From Iris pallida (taxonomy: Eukaryota > Streptophyta > Magnoliopsida > Asparagales > Iridaceae): a DNA stretch of 64,000 nucleotides. The stretch lies in the NCBI GenBank assembly GCA_029216955.1, contig JANAVB010007000.1, positions 248,001 to 312,000 on the forward strand, given 5' to 3'. The translations under genes were made by a program, and so were the position numbers. Every line of letters starts with the position of its first letter. Position 1 is the stretch's first letter. The notes under the pieces were generated by a model. It saw nothing but the letters and a program-made list of their open reading frames with translations. It ran no database searches and was not told the DNA's origin. Below, piece by piece: positions 1 through 9,925 of the stretch.

Positions 1-3000
1 ATTTGTATCTCGAGGGGAAAAACAGCTTCACACCCATATACCAAAGAGAAAGGTGTACATCCGGTCGTATTGCGAACTGTGGTGCGATAAGCCCATAAAC
101 ATTCACCAAGCTTCTCACTCCAGTTACGTTTATTGGAAGAAACGAACTTTTTCAAGAGTTTGATGATTGTTTTGTTGAAAGCTTCTGCTAGTCCATTGGC
201 TGCTGGATTATATGCTGTAGAAGCCAGATTATTAATCCGATGATCATCACAGAATCGAGTAAATTTCTGGCTGACGAACTGTGGTCCATTATCATGGATA
301 ATACGCCGAGGAACACCAAATCGATAGATGACATGATGTTTGACAAAGTTGATAACATTAGAAGTCTTGACTTCAGATAACGGGATTGCTTCAGCCCATT
401 TAGAAAAGTAATCAGTTATTGCTAGAATAAACCGATGTCCTTTTGATGATGGTGGATTGATAGGACCGATGACGTCCATGCCCCAAGCTTCAAAGGGCCA
501 TGATGCCGCTGTTGGGTGTAAGAACTCCGATGGTTGATGGATAAAGTCTGCATGAATTTGACAGGCTTTACATTTCCGAGCATATTGAATGGTATCAGCT
601 ACTATCGTGGGCCAATAATAACCCATACGTCGGATACGATCTCGAAGTTTTGGACCTGGCTGGTGAGCTCTGCAGACGCCATCATGTGCTTCACGGATTA
701 TCTGTTGTGCTTCTTCACCAGCGATGCATCGAAGGAGAAGACCATCATAGGCTCGACGATATAGTGTCTTCGTAGTATGATTATAATAGAATCTGAGAGA
801 CCGGCGCCGGATAGATGCTGCTTCACTCAGGTTATCAGGAAGTATGTCATACAACACAAAGTCCAGAAACGGACGTCTCCAGTCTTCAGTTACGGTGTCT
901 ATTTTGTTAGAAAAGACATATTCCATAGTAGAATCGGAAGAAGACAAGGATACTTTGTCAAACTTTAATTCAGCATCAAAGTTGAGAGAATCTTCGTCTG
1001 GATTATGGGGAAAAGCCAAAGCCAGATTATTCTCAACACAGAATAGTTCTCGGTTATAAACCACTATCACTTGCTGACATCTGATTGGTATGGCTAATAC
1101 AGCAGCAAGATTAGCCAAAGCATCAGCTTCTGCATTATAGGCTCGTCGAACATGTTCAATAAAGAAACCTTCAAAGGAGGAGGCCATAGAGATTGCTGTT
1201 CGATGATAAGGTATCAAATCTTGATGACGAACTTCATACGTTCCTCTGATCTGATTGATGATAAGCTTAGAGTCTCCATAAACTTCTAAATATTGAACAT
1301 CCAGATGTTTAGCGAATTGAAGACCAATGAGCAACGCATTGTATTCTGCAACATTATTTGAACATGATTGATCCAGAGAATAAGCCCTCTGAATAGTTAA
1401 TCCCTCTGAGGATACAAGAACAATTCCAACTCCGACGACAATATCGCCGTTAGGACCTATTCTAGATGCTCCATCAAAGAATAGACGCCAGGTAGGAACT
1501 TCTTCAGAAACCATATTTGAATCCAGAACTTCATCGGGAATCTCATCATATAATTTAGAATCTTCTGGGACTGCATGAGCTGCTAGAAAATCAGCAAGAG
1601 CCTGTCCTTTAACCGACTTTTGAGGAATATAATACATGTCGTATTGGGCTAACAAGATTCCCCAATTAGCAAGTCTAGAGTTGAGAATACCGGGTTTCTT
1701 CATCATAATCCTGAGTGGATTCACTCTGGAAATGACGTGAATCGTCTGACCGATAATATAATGTCGCATTTTCTGAACAGCAAACATTAATGCTAGGCAT
1801 TCTTTCTCGATTGGAGAATAACGCGGTTCAGCGCCTGTCATTGTGCGACTGAGATAATAAATGGCCTGTTCATGACCATCTTTATTTTTCTGGGCGAGTA
1901 ATGCACCAAGAGAATGATCCATAGCTCGAACATATAGGAGAAATGGTATTCCCGAGACGGGAGGTACCAAAACTGGAGGGTTCATGAGGTACTGTTTGAT
2001 GTCGTCAAATGCTTTTTGACATTCTTCGTTCCAGATGAAAGATACACCTTTCTTCAGAAGTTTGTGGAATGGTCTGCAGCGTCCTGATAAGTTGGAAATG
2101 AATCTCCTGATATAAGCAATCCTTCCTTGAAATCCTCGTAGCTCTTTTAAGGTGCGTGGAGGACGCATCTCTTGGATGGCTTTGATCTTCTCGGGATCCA
2201 CGTGTATACCTTTAGCGGTAATGACGAAGCCGAGAAATTTGCCACTAGAGACGCCTAGGAAGGACTTAGTAGGGTTCATTTTAAGTTGATGCTGACGCAT
2301 TAAATCAAATATAGTCTTCAAATCTTGGATATGATCCTCCTTTCGTCGACTTTTGACTGCAATATCATCAACATAGCATTCGACTATTTTCCGGAGATGT
2401 TCACGGAATATAGTGCTCATTGCTCGTTGATATGTTGCTCCTGCATTTTTGAGACCAAACGGCATCACTGTATAACAATATGTACCGATCGGTGTTCTGA
2501 AAGAAGTATGTCTCTCGTCATCTGGAAACATCTTGATTTGATTATACCCCGAATACCCATCCATGAATGACATTCGTTCGAAACCACATGTGTTATCAAT
2601 CATTACATCTGTAATTGGAAGAGAAAACTCGTCTTTAGGACAAGCAGCATTGAGATCACGAAAGTCTATACAGACTCGGATCTTGCCGGTCTTCTTGAGG
2701 ACAGGAACGATATTAGCCACCCATTCAGGATGTTGTTCCTTTCTGATAAATCCGGAAGCCATAAGCTTGTTGACTTCAGCTTCAATTGCATCCATAATGT
2801 CTGGACGAAATCGTCGCTGTTGCTGTTTGACCGGTTTAGCATTTGGCATAATATTAAGCTTGTGCATTGCGATCTTCGGATCTAGTCCTGGCATATCCTC
2901 GTAGCTCCAGGCGAAGACATCGATGTAATCACGAATAAGCTTGATCATATCTTGCTTATCTGTTTCTGAAAGACTCTCACCGATGAATATTGGTTTAGGG

Positions 3001-4673
3001 GAACCTTCTTCACCAACATCAATTTGGATCAGTTTATCTTCAGTAGGAGGTTCCCTCTGTTCAAACCTGAATTCCCATTGATTATCTAATATTTGAGCCC
3101 ATTGTTCTGATTCAGGTGATATTTCAAAATCATCCTCATCTTCACCATTTTCTTGTGGGCCATCAACAGAGACCATATTGATGGATAGAATAGAGCGATG
3201 AAGATCGCCAACACTCGTATCAGAATCCCAAGAAAGGGAATCAGAAGACTCAGATCGTTCATCTTCAGATTGTTCGTCTTTATTGAATTTTGACTCTTCA
3301 TGAACTATGTTGATAAAAGGGGTAGGAGCAATGTTACCTAAACCACATTTTGTCCTTCCGTATTTTAATGGAGGAATTCGAACAGGTATTCTTCTTCCTT
3401 TTCCATTAAGACTGGTTCTGAAATCATAACCCATATGCTTGATGATATTTTTGGATTGCTGACTATAGCGACGTAGCTGTAATCTTCCAGTATCGTCATT
3501 TATATCATCCTCCTCCAGATTAGGAGGATTCTGAGGTCCTTTATAGAAAAATATTGCATTTTCTTCCTTCTTTCGACTGGGGACCACAAAGTATGATTTC
3601 TGTATAGAGTCTAATGATACGTCTGTATGAAGAGCTTGAACAACCCCTATAGTTAGTGGCTCTAAACTATCTAGCAATTGTAAATAACTTTGTACATAAC
3701 TACAAACATCAATATACTGCAAAGGAGATGCTTCATTAATACTAGATGCTGTATTTACAACAGAAGGCTGAGCCTTATCAGACTTAGTCAGATTAATGAC
3801 AAAGGGGGAAGAAGAAGAACAGTTAGAATTTTTGTTTCGATTAAGATCGATAACAAAAGGCTCAGAAGAGGTGAGCTCCCTTGAAGAAGACCGTGGATAA
3901 GTAATGCGTCCACTGACTGGAATGACTAGAGTATCTGATCTAGCCTGAGAAGATGGAGGGGGAGTGATGCGTCCACTGACAGGAATGATCAGCGAACTTT
4001 GTGAAGCTTGGGAAGATGGTACAGTAGTGCGTCCACTGACAGGAATTATCAGTGAGCCTTGGGCGGATGATGAAGTAGTACGTCCACTGACCGGAATTAT
4101 CAGTGAGCCTTCTTCAGATGTTTTAACAGACTGTGGAGGAGTAATACGTCCTTTTACAGGAATAATAAAGGTGTCAACTTTGGATGTCTCATCTTCATTA
4201 TCCATAGCTTGCAAGACTTTCGAGTATTCATCTTTGTACATGCGAGCGTCATTGAAGTAAGCTTCGACTCCTTTGAATGGGTAAAGATCTGCCACTTCTT
4301 TTTGAACCTCTCCATTATCATCAACATATTTGAAGCACTGATGAAGAGTTGAAGGAACAATATTATGTTCATACAAGAAAGGTCTCCCCAATAGAGCATT
4401 GTACGAGCAACCATGATTGTCGATGATGTAAAAAGTAACCTTAGTTCGAAGATCGCCTATTTGAAATTTAAGGCGAATCTTGCCCAAAGGCTCACTTTTT
4501 CCTTGATTGAATCCCAAGATGGTAGTGATAGTGCTGGAAAGACTATGCACAGGTATATTCAATGCATCTAACATAGCCTTTGGCATAATACTGAGAGCGG
4601 ATCCTGGATCAATCAGTAAACGATCAACCTTTATAGAATCAATATATCCTGTATGATATAAAGGACGATCATG
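1..4673 (-). CDS. pol: E1 pol: protease, reverse transcriptase, RNase H, archaeal-type RNase H, integrase (partial)
   Basis: This encodes the replication and integration enzymes of E1. The frame (codon first bases at positions 2 mod 3) appears open from just after the TGA at 4676-4674 to the left edge. Landmarks on the minus strand: aspartic protease with LIDPGSALSI near 4625-4575; a linker with peptide repeats; reverse transcriptase with ECYVDDIAVKSR near 2385-2355; RNase H with DHSLGALLAQ near 1920; second RNase H starting FFDGASR near 1480; integrase H2C2 zinc finger ending CKACQ near 565; catalytic-core DNGPQF near 300-280 and NPAANGLAEAF near 220. The YVDD catalytic motif and the integrase core motifs in view are intact. 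There is no start codon of its own: it would be made as the C-terminal part of a gag-pol polyprotein, now cut by one TGA. Confidence 0.85.
3901..4172 (-). repeat. Peptide-coding tandem repeat in the E1 protease-RT linker
   Basis: Five imperfect units code on the minus strand for a phrase like LIIPVSGRTT or a close variant, separated by Ser/Pro-rich spacers. The frame is kept throughout. It sits between the protease region and reverse transcriptase, where E2 and E7 carry a different repeat (KIRLKGKPP-type). Probably a flexible polyprotein linker; function unknown. Confidence 0.8.
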
Positions 4674-7600
4674 TCAATTATCCTCTAGCAGCATATCGTC
4701 CTGCGTAAAGGTAATGTTTGGAATAAATTCCAATACATTATGGCAGTGAGAGACAGGTTCTGTTTCCAACTTCTTGAGGAGAGTTAAGCAAGTTTTTGCT
4801 TGTAACAGTGCTTCACTCAAAGTTTCTCGAGTCTCTTTAGAGAGACGTAAGAGTTCGAAGATTGACAATTTAGCTGGTGTATTGGCTAGTTGAGCCAATA
4901 TATCAAAATTATAAGGCTTTTCAAGTCCTGTAGGGGATGATTTCTTCAATGGTTTGTCGAAGAGGACTTGTTGTTTGCCCTTGTCAGCTGTTGTTGGTTT
5001 AGATAGAACTGTCTCGACAGGAACATTTGAAGGTTCTTCAGTAGAGACTGGTGTTGGGGCTGTAGCCGGAGGGACATCAGAGGTTTCTCCAGAAGTGTCA
5101 GCATAATCTTTGAGATATATTTTTCCTGACCGAGTTCCAGCATGAACTTCAACTTCAGATTCTGGTTCAGGATCTATCGAAAACATGTTGCAATTCTTCA
5201 TCTTGCTTTTGGTTCTTTTATGCTTGATGAGAGCTTCGTCCCAGAAGCCGAGACCAACACGAGATTGATTATGTCTTATAGTGAGGGCAAAAGGTGCTCG
5301 GAGTCCTTCGCCTGAGTTCAGACCAGGAGCAGTGGCTAGATCATAGCCCATCTTTGCCATTAATTCACGAGATTGTGAACTATATAGATGGAATGCAGGC
5401 TTGTACTTATCTTCAAATTGAGGTACAGTTTTTACCTCAGTAGGGAGTGAATTTCCTGCCAAGATGAAAGTAGAGGTTAGATAAAAATCGGGTGTAGTAC
5501 TAGAAGTCATATTGCATGACTTAATTTTCCCGAGTTTCTTTTTAGATGAAGGAGTCTTCCGAGGAGAAGAGGAAGGTGTCTCAAACTCTGTCTTTAAGTC
5601 TGGGTGGATCCACATGATTTCTCCCTTCTTAGTTGTGACAGGAACAAGTCCTTCATTCTGTGCTGGTGGGATATTCACTACCTCGAGAGTTGCTTTGGGA
5701 ATAGGAACAATCCCACTTTCCACCATTAAAAGAGGGAAATCACCAAACTGCATTGAAATCACATTTGCTGTGACTGTCTTGTCTTTGGGTGTTAGTGTCA
5801 CAGCTCCTGATTTAATCATCTCCTGGATCTTTCCTTTTAATACATAGCAAGACCGGATTGTGTGACCCAGCATTCTATGGTATGGACAGTATTTTGGATG
5901 ATCTGTTTTATTGGCTTCATCAGGCTTTTTAATTTCTGGCAATTGTATTTTATTACCTTTGAGCAAGCATTCAAAGATACCCTGAACATCGTCATCATCG
6001 AAAGAATATTCTTCTTTCGGCCGAGGAGATCTCTGTTGTTGATTTGTTGGAGCTGAAGTAGCTTGGGTAGTCTTTACTTCTTGACTACTGCTTTGGAGAT
6101 TGACTTCAAGAGCTTCTTTTCCTTTGCGATTGTTGGGTCGAGTACTATTGCTAGCACTCTGATTTGATTCTTTGGGAGCCATTTGTACCCCCAGACCTTT
6201 GAAGGTCTCAGCACTGACTTCGACAGCTTTGGCACTGACGATGAATGAAGGCCAATCTTGGAACTGAGTGGACCCTGTCCACATGCTGATAATTGGTAAG
6301 AGGTTCGACTTGCAAGTGTCGATCGTAACGGCATCGGGAGTTCCAAGAGGCATTTTGAGGGCTTCTCTTCTGAATCTCTCAATGAATTCCTCAGTGGTCT
6401 CATTATTCTTCTGTTTGATTCTTATGAGGGCCGACATGGTCATATCATTGAGCCCTTCGTAGAATCGTTCAAGGAACATTTGTTTGAAACCGGCAAATGA
6501 AGTAATACACCCGTCAGGGAGACTTCTGTACCATTCATAAGCCGTTCCTTTGAGACATCCAACAAACACCCGAGTAAGGAGGGCATCGCTTGGTTGCAAT
6601 TGATCAGTCATTACTTCAAAGTGATTAATGAACTGACTTGGGAAAGTAGTCCCATCAAAGAAGGAGATAGTCAGAGGCTTGTATTTAGGAGGATATGATA
6701 CTTGCTTCCACTCTATCGGGTAAGGTTGCTTGATACCTAACCTTTGTAAACCATCCTTCTGTTTGAATGCCTCAAACTGAGTTTTGAGATTCTTTAACTC
6801 TTCTGTAACAATTCCAGAGGATTGTGGAGTTGTGACTTGTTGAGTGTAATTGGGAGGAGGGACTGCAGCATATGTACCACCCCCAGCTCCAGAGTGACTT
6901 GGGGTGGTTTGTACAGGAACATTAGATTGTACCCCCGGAATAGTAGAGGGTTCGGGGTTTGGAACAACAGGGGTATTCAATATCACTGGTGGTGCTGTCT
7001 GTTGTTGAGCCTGCATTAGAGTGTGCATAGCACTCAATGTATCTGCCATAGCTCGCAATTGTTGTTCTAAAGAAGAAATCCTCTGTTCATGAGCCTCATT
7101 GCTAGTCGAAGGTTCATGATCACCTTCTGCCATGTAAGTGGTAATCATTCGAGGGATAGACGATGAAACAGTTTGCTCTGAATCATCGCTGTAAGAATCA
7201 GTATCTTTTCCGGGACTGTTTACAGGAGTTAATGTCGGAAAGTTGGACTCTCCAAGGAAATCTTCCGTGATCTCCGGATTATTACTTGGATGAGAAGAAG
7301 AAGAGATTCTGGCCAAGGCTCCGGTCCTGGATCGGGTACCAAGATAAACACCATCTTCAGAATCTGATATAGCGTCAGACCGGATTCTACCCCCAATATT
7401 TCTGGAGGTCATGTTGACAAAAGCATAAAGAGGTTCATCTTCATCTGATGTTGGTTCATATTGGATCCGTTCGAAAACAGACCGTCTTTTCGGTGAACAA
7501 CAACATTGGATGACAACCCGAGGTTGGAAGTCACAACCATACTTTTCATGGCGAATATGGGCAATGTCATAGCCAGATGGAGTGTTGATTCTCCGTTTGT

Positions 7601-8684
7601 TTTGTAAACATTCCCGGAGATCTGTAGGGATAGATTGGGAAGTACTGGAAGATAGTTTCTGTGTAGAAACTTGTCTTTTGTTCTTCTGTCTTCTTGATTC
7701 TTGAGTGTATAGAGACCGATTAATTTGAGCCACATAGTTCCTGGCATATTCAACATCAGGGTCTAGTACACTTGTCTCAATTTGATAAGACTTTTTAATA
7801 CCAGAAGCATAACTGTGGTGATTTTGATTAAGCTTGTTACGAAGATCCGTGGGAGATATGACTTTGGTATCAGTCTTGGATACTTGTAACTTGCCTTTCT
7901 CAGATCGAGAAATTTTGAGAGAAGGGAGATGAGTATTATTCCGACTAGGAGTCAGTAATAATCCATCTTTAGAGGAATTAGCCAAAAGGCGTTTTCCTTT
8001 GTTTGAGCTAGTAAAAGTACTAGTCAAATTAACTCCAGAGGTAAAGACCTCAGAAGTAGAGGAATCGACTAAAGAGTCTTTCTCCTTGGTTGGCACAAGA
8101 TGCGCAAGTTGTGGGGGAATCATTTGTAGGTTCTGTGAAAGAGAACCCCCAGTCTGATTTTGAGAATCAGTCAAAGGACTGTATCTGTCAGCATACGCCG
8201 ACTTCTTGTTAGCATATGCTGGCTTTTGCTTAGCGTACGCTGCCTTCTTGTTGGCATACGCTGGTCTTTGCTCAGTGTACGCTGCCTTCACCGCATGCTG
8301 CCCTCTGACTGCTGTACGCACAGAGTAATCAATGGCTAAAGAGCCGACTGCTGTCGTAAGAGCAGATGGAGAAGGGACTTTGACATGTCCAGAGATGGTT
8401 TTCCTTGGACATACTGACTTGGTTAAAGAACCAATTTTGTCAGCGTGACTAGGGGAAACCATTGTTGCTGTGTTCAGGGAAGCAGAAGTGTGCTTTGTTG
8501 AAGTTGAAGATGTGTTCTTGTCAACGTGAGAAGTGACAGGAACATCTCGGGCTGTCGAAGAAGACTTGGGGACATAGACAGAGCGTCCCGTCTTCTTGGC
8601 AGCAGGAAGAGCGGAGGAAGCAGTTCGGCCCTCCTTCGCCTTGAGCATTTCTTCGTAAGCAGATTGGTCGAATTGTACGACCAT
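4674..8684 (-). CDS. gag: E1 gag region (capsid/nucleocapsid) with long N-terminal extension
   Basis: Structural polyprotein of E1. The open frame reaches up to 8798, but its first residues translate the end of the LTR and the primer binding site. I therefore prefer the ATG at 8684 (MVVQFDQSAYEEM), giving about 1336 residues. The first part is Ser/Thr-rich with AYANKK-type heptad repeats near 8290-8191. The capsid core lies near 6750-6150 (YEWYRSLPDG, FLERFYEGLNDMTM), homologous to E2 and E7. A single zinc-knuckle-like segment CPYHRMLGHTIRSC lies near 5900-5860. The frame ends at a TGA (4676-4674) exactly where E7 has Arg in a continuous polyprotein (LLKHHRHNRP), consistent with CGA to TGA. 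Programmed read-through is an alternative. Confidence 0.85.
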   Translation of the reverse strand: MVVQFDQSAYEEMLKAKEGRTASSALPAAKKTGRSVYVPKSSSTARDVPVTSHVDKNTSSTSTKHTSASLNTATMVSPSHADKIGSLTKSVCPRKTISGHVKVPSPSALTTAVGSLAIDYSVRTAVRGQHAVKAAYTEQRPAYANKKAAYAKQKPAYANKKSAYADRYSPLTDSQNQTGGSLSQNLQMIPPQLAHLVPTKEKDSLVDSSTSEVFTSGVNLTSTFTSSNKGKRLLANSSKDGLLLTPSRNNTHLPSLKISRSEKGKLQVSKTDTKVISPTDLRNKLNQNHHSYASGIKKSYQIETSVLDPDVEYARNYVAQINRSLYTQESRRQKNKRQVSTQKLSSSTSQSIPTDLRECLQNKRRINTPSGYDIAHIRHEKYGCDFQPRVVIQCCCSPKRRSVFERIQYEPTSDEDEPLYAFVNMTSRNIGGRIRSDAISDSEDGVYLGTRSRTGALARISSSSHPSNNPEITEDFLGESNFPTLTPVNSPGKDTDSYSDDSEQTVSSSIPRMITTYMAEGDHEPSTSNEAHEQRISSLEQQLRAMADTLSAMHTLMQAQQQTAPPVILNTPVVPNPEPSTIPGVQSNVPVQTTPSHSGAGGGTYAAVPPPNYTQQVTTPQSSGIVTEELKNLKTQFEAFKQKDGLQRLGIKQPYPIEWKQVSYPPKYKPLTISFFDGTTFPSQFINHFEVMTDQLQPSDALLTRVFVGCLKGTAYEWYRSLPDGCITSFAGFKQMFLERFYEGLNDMTMSALIRIKQKNNETTEEFIERFRREALKMPLGTPDAVTIDTCKSNLLPIISMWTGSTQFQDWPSFIVSAKAVEVSAETFKGLGVQMAPKESNQSASNSTRPNNRKGKEALEVNLQSSSQEVKTTQATSAPTNQQQRSPRPKEEYSFDDDDVQGIFECLLKGNKIQLPEIKKPDEANKTDHPKYCPYHRMLGHTIRSCYVLKGKIQEMIKSGAVTLTPKDKTVTANVISMQFGDFPLLMVESGIVPIPKATLEVVNIPPAQNEGLVPVTTKKGEIMWIHPDLKTEFETPSSSPRKTPSSKKKLGKIKSCNMTSSTTPDFYLTSTFILAGNSLPTEVKTVPQFEDKYKPAFHLYSSQSRELMAKMGYDLATAPGLNSGEGLRAPFALTIRHNQSRVGLGFWDEALIKHKRTKSKMKNCNMFSIDPEPESEVEVHAGTRSGKIYLKDYADTSGETSDVPPATAPTPVSTEEPSNVPVETVLSKPTTADKGKQQVLFDKPLKKSSPTGLEKPYNFDILAQLANTPAKLSIFELLRLSKETRETLSEALLQAKTCLTLLKKLETEPVSHCHNVLEFIPNITFTQDDMLLEDN
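8191..8289 (-). repeat. 21-bp tandem repeat in E1 gag coding the heptad AYANKK(x)
   Basis: Four to five 21-base units, each starting with GCATACGC or a close variant, code on the minus strand for AYAxKK-type heptads. The same GCGTATG/CATACGC core recurs through the E1 LTR. Confidence 0.8.
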
Positions 8685-8756
8685 CGTCTTCTTCGTCGAG
8701 CCGATCGACGAAGTATCGCATTGAGTTGTTGCTATCTCGTTGGAGGAGACAGCTTT

Positions 8757-8776
8757 CTCCAGCAGAGTCGCCAATT
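8757..8776 (-). other. E1 primer binding site
   Basis: Immediately inside the 5' LTR, the minus strand reads AATTGGCGACTCTGCTGGAG. TGGCGACTC...CTGG is the kind of primer binding site usual in Tat-lineage elements (tRNA-Arg type, from family knowledge). It fixes the LTR inner boundary at 8777. Confidence 0.75.
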
Positions 8777-9920
8777 TGTTTTCCATAAATAAATTCACTT
8801 TATTTATTTTGTATCTGAGAAAATTACAACTGTAGGAATCTAATCTAGAAGACGATTACTTTATCCCTTGGACGATGCGATGAAGAAAACTCGAACTTCG
8901 AAGAACTTGGACAGCAACTGGGCAATCTCTCTGTTCTCTCTGAAAAATGACCTGTCCTCATGAAGGTGAAGAAACTCTCTTTTATAGAGTTCTGGATAAC
9001 TGTCCTGAACCATACGCTCAGGTAGTTACTTGACGTGTGCAAAACTGCAGGGACGCGTGGCAAATTCTGACGAAGACACGTTGGCGTGCGGTTGAGAGTA
9101 GTGGAGCACATTCAGGAGAGATTGATGGCATGAAGGCCACATTGCATAACTTCTGAATAAATGGGTAACTGAGTACAGGACACGTGAGAACGTGTGTTGA
9201 CTGTACGTTGAAAATCATCCTGGATACAAATGCTGTAGAGTCATACGCTAGCTTTTGAAGAGGAGTCATACGCTGATTTGGACAGCGTAGTGCCATAGGA
9301 AATCCATACGCTCACTTTATGGGCAAGGAGTCGTATGGAGATCATACGCTCGCTTGGTTAGCAAGGAATCATGTGAGGTCCATATGCTCACTTGGCTGGG
9401 TGAAGAAGGAGTCATGTGAGGTCGATACGCTCACTGGAGAAGTGGCCACGTGGCTATCATCAATCTTTTTTGGTACACCATATCTTCCCATAACTGACAA
9501 AATCTTCTCGAGCGTCGTGACTGCGGATTTGACGGCTGACAGACTGTCAATACTGACAGTAATGATGGCTTTTGTATTTATGAAGGCTGCTGAGTTGTCC
9601 TCGTAAAAGACAAAACCGACTCTTCGAAAACCTATACGACGGTTACTTTTCTCGTGACAGCTGTCTTTGCACGAAAGATGAAGTGTCAGATTCATTCCTC
9701 ATTTAAACATATGCTGTGCTGTCACTTCAGTAAATAATAAAATATTTACTGAGCGTATGGCTTTTGAATGAGCGTACAACTCTGAACTGAACGTATGGCT
9801 CTTAACTGAGCGTATAGCCTTGAGCGTATGACTTCTGTTTGAGCGTATGGCTTCAACTGACATCTGTCTTTAAGCGTATGGATGAAAATGACAGCGTGTC
9901 ATAATTTTCCACATCCTACA
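8777..9920 (-). repeat. E1 5' LTR
   Basis: Bounded on the plus strand by TGTTTTCC (8777) and CATCCTACA (9920), so TG...CA on either strand, with the primer binding site on one side and E2 gag on the other. Contains a sense TATA box (8979-8986, minus) and two clusters of GCGTATG-type repeats near 9240-9440 and 9755-9895 (on the plus strand CATACGCTCACTT, then GAGCGTATGGCTTTTGA). The partner LTR is outside the window, so the boundary rests on end motifs and the junctions. Confidence 0.8.
8979..8986 (-). promoter_or_regulatory. E1 LTR TATA box
   Basis: The minus strand reads CTCTATAAAAGAGAG, about 200 bp before the LTR inner end. The position fits the core promoter for the genomic RNA (inference). 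Confidence 0.6.
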
Positions 9921-9925
9921 GGTAG

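Larger units (their letters stand above)
1..9920 (-). mobile_element. E1: Ty3/gypsy LTR retrotransposon, Tat lineage, 3' end cut by the window
   Basis: Minus-strand element. Reading leftward it has a 5' LTR (9920-8777), a primer binding site, a gag region, then protease, reverse transcriptase, RNase H, a second RNase H and integrase, running off the left edge. The second RNase H and the absence of a chromodomain before the edge place it in the Tat lineage. It is related to E2 and E7 across pol but has a different gag N-terminal half and a shorter LTR (1144 bp against about 2.1-2.3 kb). Its outer end, ...CCTACA at 9920, abuts GGTAG and then gag sequence of E2, so E1 inserted into E2 and its 3' LTR should lie left of the window. 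Confidence 0.9.

Noticed and set aside
8685..8798. ATG at 8798 as the E1 gag start
   Set aside because: The first codons translate the LTR end and primer binding site; the ATG at 8684 is more plausible.
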